64,000 nt of DNA from Pseudomonadota bacterium (GTDB taxonomy: Bacteria > Pseudomonadota > Gammaproteobacteria > Steroidobacterales > Steroidobacteraceae): the NCBI GenBank assembly GCA_021851405.1, contig JAJZDW010000009.1, positions 1 through 64,000 on the forward strand. Reading direction: 5' to 3'. Of the stretch, positions 53,043-60,602 are shown one piece after another. Position numbers and translations under genes: made by a program. Each line of letters begins with the position of its first letter. Position 1 is the stretch's first letter. The notes beneath the pieces are model-generated. The model made no database searches, was not told where the DNA came from, and worked only from the letters and a program-made list of their open reading frames with translations.

Positions 53043-54665
53043 ATGCCCTGCCGTCCTTGCGCCTGTGCCGCCGCACTGCTGTGGCTGTGCGGCGGTGCTG
53101 CCGCTCGCGCGAATCCCCCCCCGCAATTGCTGCAGGTCGCCGGGCACACCGAGTTGCGGGTGCAGGGCAAGCCCCTGCTGCTGCTCGGCGGGGAACTCGC
53201 CAATTCCTCCGCCGGCACGGCCGCCGCGGCCGCTCGGGTGCTGCCGGCGCTCGCCCGGCGGGGCTTCAACACGATCCTGATGCCGGTCGCTTGGCGGCAG
53301 ATCGAGCCGCGTCCGGGCCATTTCGACTTCGCGGTGCTGGATCAGTGGATCGCGCGCGCACGCGCGCAGCACCTGCACTTGGTGCTGCTGTGGTTCGGCA
53401 GCTGGAAGAATGCCCTCTCCAGCTACGCACCCACCTGGGTGCTCACCGATCCGCAGCGCTACCGGCGCGCGCGCTCGGTGAGCGGCGCACCGCTGCCGAT
53501 GCTCTCGGTGTTCGGCCGCGCGACGCGGCGAGCCGATGCGCAGGCATTCGCCCGGCTGCTGCATCACCTGCGGCGCATCGACGCACGGCAGCAGACGGTG
53601 GTGATGGTGCAGATCGAAAACGAGGTCGGTTACCTCGGCCTGGGGGGGCGTGACCGCTCGAGCCGCGCCAACCGGCTGTTCGCGCGACCCGTGCCGGGCC
53701 GATTGATCCGCGTGCTGCAAGCGGCACACTGCCGGCTGCCGTGGCGTCTGAAGCATGCGGTGCATCTGACGGGAGGCACTTGGACGGCGGTGTTCGGTCC
53801 GCTCGCCGATCAGGCGTTCATGGCGTGGTATTACGCCCGCTACGTGCAGGCCGTGGCACGCGCCGGGCTCGCCCGCGATGCACTGCCGGTGTATATGAAT
53901 GCTCAACTGCCGGCGCCACACGAGCGCGCCGGCCATTACCCGAGCGGCGGCCCGGACCCGCTGATGCAGCCGATCTATCGTGCCGGCGCCCCGGCGATTG
54001 ATTTCTACGCCCCGGACATCTACTGGCCGGACTTCGAGCGCTGGGTGAGTCGCTACCGCCGCGCCGGCAACCCCATCTTCGTCCCCGAATCGCGCCGCTC
54101 CCTCGCCGCGTTCGATGCGCTGTACGTGTTCGGACAAGCACGCGGCTTCGGCTTTTCGGCGTTCGCGGTCGATCAGCCGCCGCCGCAGGGCGATCGGCCG
54201 CAGCGTTCGCTCGCGGCCGTGTACGAGGCGCTGCGGCATCTGGCCCCTGCGCTTCTTCGCGCGCAACGCGCCGATCGGACCCGCGCGCTGATTCTGCATC
54301 TCGACAGTCCGCGGCCCGAGCAGACGCTCGCACTGGGCGGTTACTGGTTCCGGGCCACGCTGGCGCGCGACTGGAAGAGCGGCCGGCCGCTGACGCACAC
54401 GGGCGCGATGCTGCTCATCGAGCGGCGCGCGGGCGACTTCGATCTGCTCGGCATGGGCCTCACCGTGACCGTGCTGCGTGATCCGGATGTCGACACCGGC
54501 ATCGCCGGCATTGCGCAGGTGGATCGGCTCGCGTGGCACGCCGGCCGCTGGCGTGTTGTGCAGCGCCTGAACGGCGATCAGACCAACCAGGGCCGGCAGA
54601 TCCTGCTCTCAGCGCACCACGTCGGGGTGTACCGGGTGCGCCTCTACAGCATTGCGCGGCGCTGA
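53043..54665 (+). CDS. Secreted GH35 beta-galactosidase-like enzyme, second copy
   Basis: A 540-residue paralogue of the GH35 enzyme of the xyloglucan operon. The ATG at 53043 follows GAGGAA and starts a signal peptide (PCACAAALLWLCGGAAARA); the frame is open upstream but crosses the operator. ILMPVAWRQIEPRPGHFDFAVLD marks the barrel; VVMVQIENEVG has the acid/base Glu near 194 and IFVPESRR the nucleophile Glu near 349. A C-terminal beta domain follows (GDQTNQGRQILL also occurs in variant form in the paralogue). It may remove beta-galactose or beta-xylose-linked caps from xylan side chains. It has its own operator and no cotranscribed partner. Confidence 0.88.
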   Translation: MPCRPCACAAALLWLCGGAAARANPPPQLLQVAGHTELRVQGKPLLLLGGELANSSAGTAAAAARVLPALARRGFNTILMPVAWRQIEPRPGHFDFAVLDQWIARARAQHLHLVLLWFGSWKNALSSYAPTWVLTDPQRYRRARSVSGAPLPMLSVFGRATRRADAQAFARLLHHLRRIDARQQTVVMVQIENEVGYLGLGGRDRSSRANRLFARPVPGRLIRVLQAAHCRLPWRLKHAVHLTGGTWTAVFGPLADQAFMAWYYARYVQAVARAGLARDALPVYMNAQLPAPHERAGHYPSGGPDPLMQPIYRAGAPAIDFYAPDIYWPDFERWVSRYRRAGNPIFVPESRRSLAAFDALYVFGQARGFGFSAFAVDQPPPQGDRPQRSLAAVYEALRHLAPALLRAQRADRTRALILHLDSPRPEQTLALGGYWFRATLARDWKSGRPLTHTGAMLLIERRAGDFDLLGMGLTVTVLRDPDVDTGIAGIAQVDRLAWHAGRWRVVQRLNGDQTNQGRQILLSAHHVGVYRVRLYSIARR

Positions 54666-54744
54666 ACGCCGCGGGTGTTCCCGGGACGTGCGCACCCCTG
54701 CGCTGACGGCCGCGCCGGCGGCGCGGCACCATTGACGGCGCCAT

Positions 54745-54758
54745 ATTGATACCGCTAC
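54745..54758. promoter_or_regulatory. LacI-type operator of xylA
   Basis: TGATACCGCTACCA. TTGACG (54730-54735), 18 bp and TACCAT (54754-54759) form the promoter. The start of xylA is 189 bp further on, so the transcript has a long leader containing two copies of a GCGCGCGTAA sequence (near 54788 and 54898). Confidence 0.82.
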
Positions 54759-54947
54759 CATGCCGACAGAGATCTTATACAGATGTACGCGCGCGTAACC
54801 TCACAGTTGACTCTGCACACATCGACCGCGCCTCGTGGTCGGCTGGCCTGCACCGTCCGTACGCGCCCTGATTTTCCCACTCCCGGCCGCCTTCGCGCGC
54901 GCGCGTAAGGGGACGGTGATCCCGAATTCATTGCACGGAGTTGTCCG

Positions 54948-56264
54948 ATGAGCCTGTTTTCCAAGATTGCACCGGTTCGGTTCGAGGGTCCGGATACCGA
55001 TAACGAATTCGCCTTCCGCGTCTACGACAAGGACCGCCCAGTACTCGGCAAGCGCATGGAGGACTGGCTGCGCGGCGCGGTGTGCTACTGGCACTCGTTC
55101 AACTGGCCGGGTCAGGACATCTTCGGCGCCGGCACCCTGCCGCGCCCGTGGCTCGGCGCGACCATCAGCCAGGAGATGGCCGACGCGAAGCTCGAAGCGG
55201 CCTTCGACTTCCTCAGCCGCCTCGGACTGCCGTACTTCGCGTTCCACGATGTCGACGCCATGGCCACGGCAACGAGCGCCCAGGAACACGATCGCAACCT
55301 CAAGACCATCGTGGCGCACATCGAGGCGAAGATGGCCGCCACCGGCGTGAAGCTGCTCTGGGGCACGGCCAACCTGTTCAGCCACCCGCGCTATGCCGGC
55401 GGTGCCGCCACCAGCCCGGACCCCGAGGTGTACGGCTGGGCGGCCGCCCAGGTGCGCGGCTGCCTGGAGGCGACGCATCGGCTCGGCGGCCAGAACTATG
55501 TGTTGTGGGGCGGACGCGAAGGCTACGACTCGCTGCTGAACACCGATTTGAAGCGCGAACTCGATCACTACGGACGCTTCCTCTCCATGGTGGTCGAGCA
55601 CAAGCACCGCATCGGCTTCAAGGGTGCGATCCTGATCGAGCCGAAGCCCTTCGAGCCGACCAAGCATCAGTACGACCGCGACGTGGCGGCCGTCTACGCC
55701 TTCCTGCAGCGCTACGACCTCGCCAAAGAGGTGCAGGTCAATATCGAAGTCAATCACGCCACCCTCGCCGGGCTGGACTTCGAGCATGAAGTCGCTGCCG
55801 CGTTCACCTACGGCATTTTCGGCTCGATCGACATCAACCGCGGCGATGCGCGCAATGGCTGGGACACCGACCAGTTCCCGAACAATGCGCAGGAGCTCGT
55901 TCCAGCGTTCGTCGCGCTGCTCGAGGGCGGCGGTTTCACTACGGGCGGATTTAACTTCGACGCCAAGCTGCGCCGTCAGTCGGTCGATCCGACCGATCTG
56001 TTCCTCGCGCACATCGGCGGCATCGACACGCTGGCGCGCGCGCTGCTCGGCGCCGCCGATGTCATCTCCGAGCGCAAGCTCGCTGAGCTGAAGAAGAGCC
56101 GCTATCAGGGTTGGGACGGGCCGCTCGGCCAGCGCATCGAGAGCGGCGCTCTGGATCTCGCCGCGCTCGCGGACCTGGCGATCGCCTCGGACTTCCAGCC
56201 GACGGTACGCTCGGGCAAGCAGGAGCTCGCCGAGAGCCTTATCGCGCGCCACTGCAAGTACTAA
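54948..56264 (+). CDS. xylA: Xylose isomerase
   Basis: A 438-residue xylose isomerase (E. coli 440). The catalytic His 100 lies in FAFHDVDAMA; metal ligands are in LIEPKPFEPTKHQYDRD, VNIEVNHATLAG, HEVAAAFTYGIFGSIDINRGD and WDTDQFPNN. GTANLFSHPRYAGGAATSPDPEV and WGGREGYDSLLNTD are further family blocks. It converts D-xylose to D-xylulose in the cytoplasm for XylB. The ATG follows GGAG. It is followed 9 bp later by a halogenase-like gene on the same strand, so the two are cotranscribed from the operator-controlled promoter. Confidence 0.97.
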   Translation: MSLFSKIAPVRFEGPDTDNEFAFRVYDKDRPVLGKRMEDWLRGAVCYWHSFNWPGQDIFGAGTLPRPWLGATISQEMADAKLEAAFDFLSRLGLPYFAFHDVDAMATATSAQEHDRNLKTIVAHIEAKMAATGVKLLWGTANLFSHPRYAGGAATSPDPEVYGWAAAQVRGCLEATHRLGGQNYVLWGGREGYDSLLNTDLKRELDHYGRFLSMVVEHKHRIGFKGAILIEPKPFEPTKHQYDRDVAAVYAFLQRYDLAKEVQVNIEVNHATLAGLDFEHEVAAAFTYGIFGSIDINRGDARNGWDTDQFPNNAQELVPAFVALLEGGGFTTGGFNFDAKLRRQSVDPTDLFLAHIGGIDTLARALLGAADVISERKLAELKKSRYQGWDGPLGQRIESGALDLAALADLAIASDFQPTVRSGKQELAESLIARHCKY

Positions 56265-56273
56265 ACTAGGTAG

Positions 56274-57779
56274 GTGACCAATCAGCCCATTCGCAGCGTG
56301 GCCATCGTCGGCGGCGGGACCGCCGGCTGGATGGCCGCGGCGACCCTCTCGCAGTCCTTCCCGCATCTCACCGGTAGCATCCGGCTCGTCGAGTCCGCCG
56401 ATATCAGCACGGTGGGCGTCGGTGAGGCGACCATCCCGCCGATCATCGAGTACCTCCGGACGCACGGGATCGACGAGAACGAGCTGATCCGCAAGACGCA
56501 GGCGACCTTCAAACTCGGCATCGAGTTCAAGGACTGGCGGCGGGCCGGCCACAGCTACATCCATCCGTTCGGACCCACGGGTGCCCCGCTTCGCGGGGTT
56601 CCCTTTTACACCTACTGGCACAAATGCGCGCAGGTCGGAACGGCCGCGCCGCTCGAGCTGTACTCACTGCAGGCCATGGCAGCGAGGGAGGCGCGCTTCG
56701 CTCGACCCACGCCCCGACAGCACTCCCCACTCGCGAGCATCGTGTACGCACTGCACCTGGATGCGAAGCGCTTGGCCGCCTACCTGCGCACGTACGCCGA
56801 GGCCCGCGGCGTGCGGCGCATCGAGGGCACCGTGCGCAGCGTCGCGCTGCGCAGCGCGGACGGCTTCATCGAGTCACTCACGCTCGAGAGCGGCGAGCGC
56901 ATCGATGCGGATCTGTACATCGACTGCACGGGGTTTCGGGGCTTGCTGATCGAAGGAGCGCTACACACGGGGTACGAGGACTGGACGCGCTGGCTGCCGT
57001 GCGACCGGGCCATTGCGGTGGCCTGCCAGCGCACCGGCCCGCTCTCCTCGCACACCCTCGCCACGGCGCGGGAAGTCGGCTGGCAATGGCGTATCCCGCT
57101 GCAGCACCGCGTGGGCAACGGCTACGTCTACAGCAGTCAGTTCATGGACGATGATGCGGCCGAGGCGGCGCTGCTCGGCAGTCTCGAGGGCGCACCGCTG
57201 CGCACCCCTCTGCGGCTGCGCTTCACGACCGGTCGGCGCCGCAAGTTCTGGAACCGCAACTGCGTGGCCATCGGGCTTGCGGCCGGCTTCCTCGAACCGC
57301 TGGAGTCCACCGGCATCCATCTCATCCAGCGCGGACTGTTCGTGCTGCTGAAACTCTTCCCCGACCGGAATTTCCGCGCCCGGGACATCGAGGAATACAA
57401 CCAGCAGCTCGCCTTCGACTACGAGCGGGCGCGCGATTTCCTGATCGCGCACTATCATTTCACCGAGCGGGACGGACCATTCTGGGCGCACTGTCGGGCC
57501 ACGGAGCTGCCCGACAGCCTGCGCGAGCGCATCGCGCTCTTTGCCAACTACGGACGACTGATGCGCGATGAGAACGAGCTGTTCTCGGTGCAGAGCTGGT
57601 TTCACATGCTCATCGGCCAGGGGGCGCAGAGCGCCGGCTACGATCCTTTCGCCGACAGCATCGGCCCGGACCCGCAGGCCGCGCTCGATGATGTCCGCGC
57701 CGTCATTGCCCGCTGCGCCGCGACGCTGCCATCGCACGAGGCCTTCATCCGCGAGCATTGCCGGGCCGCCGCGGAGTGA
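56274..57779 (+). CDS. Tryptophan-halogenase-like flavoprotein, paralogue 4
   Basis: A 501-residue protein starting at a GTG 9 bp after xyl[57 protein letters not shown] and [14 protein letters not shown] show all the halogenase-family motifs, close to paralogue 1. Cotranscription with xylose isomerase ties this flavoprotein to xylose use rather than to secondary metabolism. The family's catalytic Lys and halide-site Glu-Ser are intact, so it may be catalytically active. Substrate unknown; no dedicated flavin reductase is adjacent. Confidence 0.88.
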   Translation: MTNQPIRSVAIVGGGTAGWMAAATLSQSFPHLTGSIRLVESADISTVGVGEATIPPIIEYLRTHGIDENELIRKTQATFKLGIEFKDWRRAGHSYIHPFGPTGAPLRGVPFYTYWHKCAQVGTAAPLELYSLQAMAAREARFARPTPRQHSPLASIVYALHLDAKRLAAYLRTYAEARGVRRIEGTVRSVALRSADGFIESLTLESGERIDADLYIDCTGFRGLLIEGALHTGYEDWTRWLPCDRAIAVACQRTGPLSSHTLATAREVGWQWRIPLQHRVGNGYVYSSQFMDDDAAEAALLGSLEGAPLRTPLRLRFTTGRRRKFWNRNCVAIGLAAGFLEPLESTGIHLIQRGLFVLLKLFPDRNFRARDIEEYNQQLAFDYERARDFLIAHYHFTERDGPFWAHCRATELPDSLRERIALFANYGRLMRDENELFSVQSWFHMLIGQGAQSAGYDPFADSIGPDPQAALDDVRAVIARCAATLPSHEAFIREHCRAAAE

Positions 57780-57816
57780 GTCGCGCGGCGCTGCGGGGCG
57801 CGACACGCCCCGCAGA

Positions 57817-58791
57817 CTAGCGCGTGCCGCTGCGCGAACTCACCACATCGAGCGGGCGGCCGGGCTGCTGGCGGCGCACCAGAGTGCTCTTGCCGAACAG
57901 CGACTCGAGCAGATCGACGGCGAGCTTCGCGGTGCGGTTGTGCTCATCGAGCGCCGGATTGAGCTCCACCACATCGAGCGAACCGACCTGGCGGGTATCG
58001 GCGATCATTTCCATGCACAGCTGTGCTTCACGGTAGGTCGGTCCGCCCGGCACGGTCGTGCCGACGCCCGGGGCGATGTCCGGATCGAGAAAATCGACAT
58101 CGAAGCTCACGTGCAGATGGGTATCGGCGTCAACGCCGCTCAGCGCCTGTTCCATGGTGGCGCGCATGCCCATCTCATCGATGTAGCGCATGTCGAACAC
58201 CTCCACGGACAGCTCGTGCACCAGGCGCCGCTCACCCTCATCGACACTGCGGATGCCGATCTGGCGGATCCACTGCGGGTGGATCGCCGGGCTCTGCCCG
58301 CCGATGCCGGTGAGCGTCCGCGGACCGAGACCGCACAGGCAGGCGAGCGGCATGCCGTGCAGGTTACCGCTCGGGGAGAGCTCCCCGGTGTTGAAATCCG
58401 CGTGCGCATCCAGCCACAGCACGCGCAGTTTCTGATGGGTGTCGCGGCAGTGCCTCGCCGCTGCACTGATCGAGCCGATCGCAAGCGAGTGATCGCCCCC
58501 GAGCATGATCGGCAGGTGGCCCTCACCGAGCGCGCCGTACACGGCCTCGTGCACCCGCTCGTTCCACGCCGCCACGGCGGGCAGATTGCGGTAGCCCTCG
58601 CGTGCCGCCTCGCTGCGGTGGCCCGGTCCGGCGAGATTGCCGCGGTCGAGCACGCTCAGGCCGCGCGCCTCGAGCGCTGCGTGTACGCCGGCGACCCGCA
58701 TCGCCTCGGGGCCCATCGAGGCGCCGAGCTCCGCGGCGCCCACGTCGGTCGGCGCGCCGATCAGCGCGACTGTGCGCCGCGCCGCGCTCAT
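57817..58791 (-). CDS. rocF: Arginase
   Basis: A 324-residue ureohydrolase. IMLGGDHSLAIGS, WLDAHADFNTGELSPSGNLHGMPLA and HVSFDVDFLDPDIAPGVGTTVPGG carry the manganese ligands and are typical of arginase; the length matches Bacillus RocF. It hydrolyses arginine to ornithine and urea. Its ATG overlaps the stop of the ornithine cyclodeaminase gene by ATGA, so the two form an operon that turns arginine into proline. It is the first gene outside the hemicellulose island. Confidence 0.94.
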   Translation of the reverse strand: MSAARRTVALIGAPTDVGAAELGASMGPEAMRVAGVHAALEARGLSVLDRGNLAGPGHRSEAAREGYRNLPAVAAWNERVHEAVYGALGEGHLPIMLGGDHSLAIGSISAAARHCRDTHQKLRVLWLDAHADFNTGELSPSGNLHGMPLACLCGLGPRTLTGIGGQSPAIHPQWIRQIGIRSVDEGERRLVHELSVEVFDMRYIDEMGMRATMEQALSGVDADTHLHVSFDVDFLDPDIAPGVGTTVPGGPTYREAQLCMEMIADTRQVGSLDVVELNPALDEHNRTAKLAVDLLESLFGKSTLVRRQQPGRPLDVVSSRSGTR

Positions 58792-59870
58792 GCGCTCAGC
58801 GCCTCGGCGAGCTCGGCAACCGTCTCGCGCGCGGTGCGCGGTGTGGCGATCATGGCGTAGAGATCCTTCGGGTCGGCGAGATCGGGGATCAGATCGATGG
58901 TGGCGTGCGTGCCCCGCCGTTCGCGGTGCAGCTGGTGCACGTAGCGTAGCGCTGCGAAGTCCTCGAGCGCAAAACCGACCGAGTCGAAGATCGTCACGTC
59001 CTGCGCGCCGGTGCGCCCGCCGCGGCCCGCGCTGAGCACGGCGGCGAGTTCCGTCACCGGGAAATCCGCCGGCATTTGCTGGATCTCACCTTCGATGCGT
59101 GATTGCGGTTCGAACTCGACCACGACGCGTGCGTCGGCGCGCCGCAGGATGTCCGCATGCAGTTCGGTCTTGCCCGGGCAGTCCCCGCCCACCGCGTTCA
59201 GGTGCATGCCCGGGGCGATCATCTCGGGGGTGAGGATGGTGGCGTTGCACTTGTCGGCGGTAATCGTGGTGACGATATCCGCCCCGACACAGGCCTCGCC
59301 CGCCGAACGGCACCGCACCACGCGCAGCCCCGGCAGACGGGTGCGACTGAGGTTCGCGACCAGTTTGTCGGTGGCCTGCGGATCGACGTCATAGAGCCGC
59401 AGCTCGCGCACGCCCAGCTGGTCATGGAATGCGATGGCCTGGAACTCCGACTGCGAGCCGTTGCCGATCAGCGCCATGACCCGGCTGTCGCTGCGAGCGA
59501 GCGCGCGCGCCGCCACGACCGAGGTCGCCGCCGTGCGCAGCGCGGTCGTCAGCGTCATTTCCGCAAGCGCCAGCGGGTACCCGGTCTCAACGTCGGCGAG
59601 CATGCCGAAGGCCATCACGGTCAGCAGACCTTTGGCCGTGTTCTTGGGGTGGCCGTTGACGTACTTGAACGCGTACTGACGGCCGTCGCTCGTGGGCATC
59701 AGCTCAATCACGCCGACGGGCGAATGGGTGGCGTGCCGCGGGGATTTTTCGAACGCGCTCCAGCGGCGGTAATCCGCTTCGATTTCGCGCGCCATCCCGG
59801 CGATGAACGCCGCGGTGCCGAGATCTCGCACGAGTTCCTGGACCCGACGAGTGCCGATGAAGTCGACCAT
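58788..59870 (-). CDS. Ornithine cyclodeaminase
   Basis: A 360-residue ornithine cyclodeaminase/mu-crystallin family protein. The ATG at 59870 follows GGAGAGAG. YAFKYVNGHPKNTAKGLLTVMAFGMLADVETGYPLALAEMTLTTALRTAATSVVAARAL is the substrate-side region with the conserved Lys and Asp, MALIGNGSQSEFQAIAF the nucleotide-binding loop, and LNAVGGDCPGKTEL a further signature of true cyclodeaminases. It converts ornithine to proline and ammonia. Upstream and divergent is an AsnC/Lrp regulator that likely controls it in response to arginine or ornithine. Confidence 0.92.
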   Translation of the reverse strand: MVDFIGTRRVQELVRDLGTAAFIAGMAREIEADYRRWSAFEKSPRHATHSPVGVIELMPTSDGRQYAFKYVNGHPKNTAKGLLTVMAFGMLADVETGYPLALAEMTLTTALRTAATSVVAARALARSDSRVMALIGNGSQSEFQAIAFHDQLGVRELRLYDVDPQATDKLVANLSRTRLPGLRVVRCRSAGEACVGADIVTTITADKCNATILTPEMIAPGMHLNAVGGDCPGKTELHADILRRADARVVVEFEPQSRIEGEIQQMPADFPVTELAAVLSAGRGGRTGAQDVTIFDSVGFALEDFAALRYVHQLHRERRGTHATIDLIPDLADPKDLYAMIATPRTARETVAELAEALSA

Positions 59871-60053
59871 GGTCTCTCTCCTGTCAGTACCCGGCGCGCC
59901 GGAGATGCGCGGGCCGGGAGACCATGATCCCCGCCCCCGCAGCCAAAGAATAGCCAGATATTTACCAAAAATGCGGCCTCCGTTGATCAAATTGTCACTC
60001 TCATGGTACATTTTGATAGACTTCGAAGCCGATCATGTCGCTGGGAGTGCCCG
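59871..60053. promoter_or_regulatory. AT-rich divergent promoter region of the arginine operon and AsnC gene
   Basis: An unusually AT-rich stretch for this window (about 59943-60025), with ATATTTACCAAAAAT and TCAAATTGTCACTCTCATGGTACATTTTGA-type arms (59986-60016). AsnC/Lrp proteins often bind such AT-rich sequence. The exact site cannot be fixed by eye. Confidence 0.45.
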
Positions 60054-60476
60054 ATGGACGATCTCGATCACCGCCTCGTCTCGTTGCTGCGCGCCCATGC
60101 GCGCACCTCGATCGCCTCACTCGCTCAGCACCTCGGCGTGGCGCGCGGCACGGTTCAGAACCGCATGAACAAGCTCGAGGCCGACGGCACGATCGTCGGC
60201 TATACCGTGCGGCTGAAGCCCGACGTGCAGGAGGATCAGATCCGCGCCTTCATGACCATCGCCGCGGAGGGCAACCAGGTCGACGCCGTCGTCAAGACGC
60301 TGCGCGGTGACCCGGCGGTCGCCAGTCTCTACAGCACCAACGGCCGCTGGGATCTGGTGGCGGAACTGCGCGCCGACTCCCTCGCATCCTTCGACCGCGT
60401 CCTCGCCCGTGTCAGCCGCACCCCCGGGGTCTCGAGCACCGAAACCAGCCTGCTGCTCTCGACGTTCAAGCTCTGA
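60054..60476 (+). CDS. AsnC/Lrp-family transcriptional regulator
   Basis: A 140-residue Lrp/AsnC regulator. DDLDHRLVSLLRAHARTSIASLAQHLGVARGTVQNRMNKLEADGTIVGYTVRL is the helix-turn-helix domain; the C-terminal RAM effector domain contains VASLYSTNGRWDLVAELRADSLASFDRVL. The ATG at 60054 follows GGGAG. It faces away from the cyclodeaminase-arginase operon and is the likely local regulator, with ornithine, arginine or proline as effector. Confidence 0.92.
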   Translation: MDDLDHRLVSLLRAHARTSIASLAQHLGVARGTVQNRMNKLEADGTIVGYTVRLKPDVQEDQIRAFMTIAAEGNQVDAVVKTLRGDPAVASLYSTNGRWDLVAELRADSLASFDRVLARVSRTPGVSSTETSLLLSTFKL

Positions 60477-60602
60477 AGCCGCACGCCGCCGAGCCGAGCG
60501 CGCCGACGCATGCACCGCAGGACGAGGTCCGCGACCGAGGCGTCGCGCATGCCGTCAGGAACGGCTCGACGCAGCGTTGAGGCCGGATGCTAAGATCCGC
60601 GC

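Noticed and set aside
54884-54910. GC-alternating tract before xylA as Z-DNA or a repeat element
   Set aside because: Short GCGC runs are common in this high-GC sequence; only the duplicated GCGCGCGTAA was kept, at low interest.
54801-56621. A 606-codon open frame antisense to xylA
   Set aside because: XylA on the other strand is unmistakable; the antisense product is a compositional shadow.
18080-57779. Reading the halogenase-like genes as a halometabolite biosynthetic cluster
   Set aside because: No scaffold-building enzymes, tailoring enzymes or resistance genes accompany them; all sit in sugar operons.
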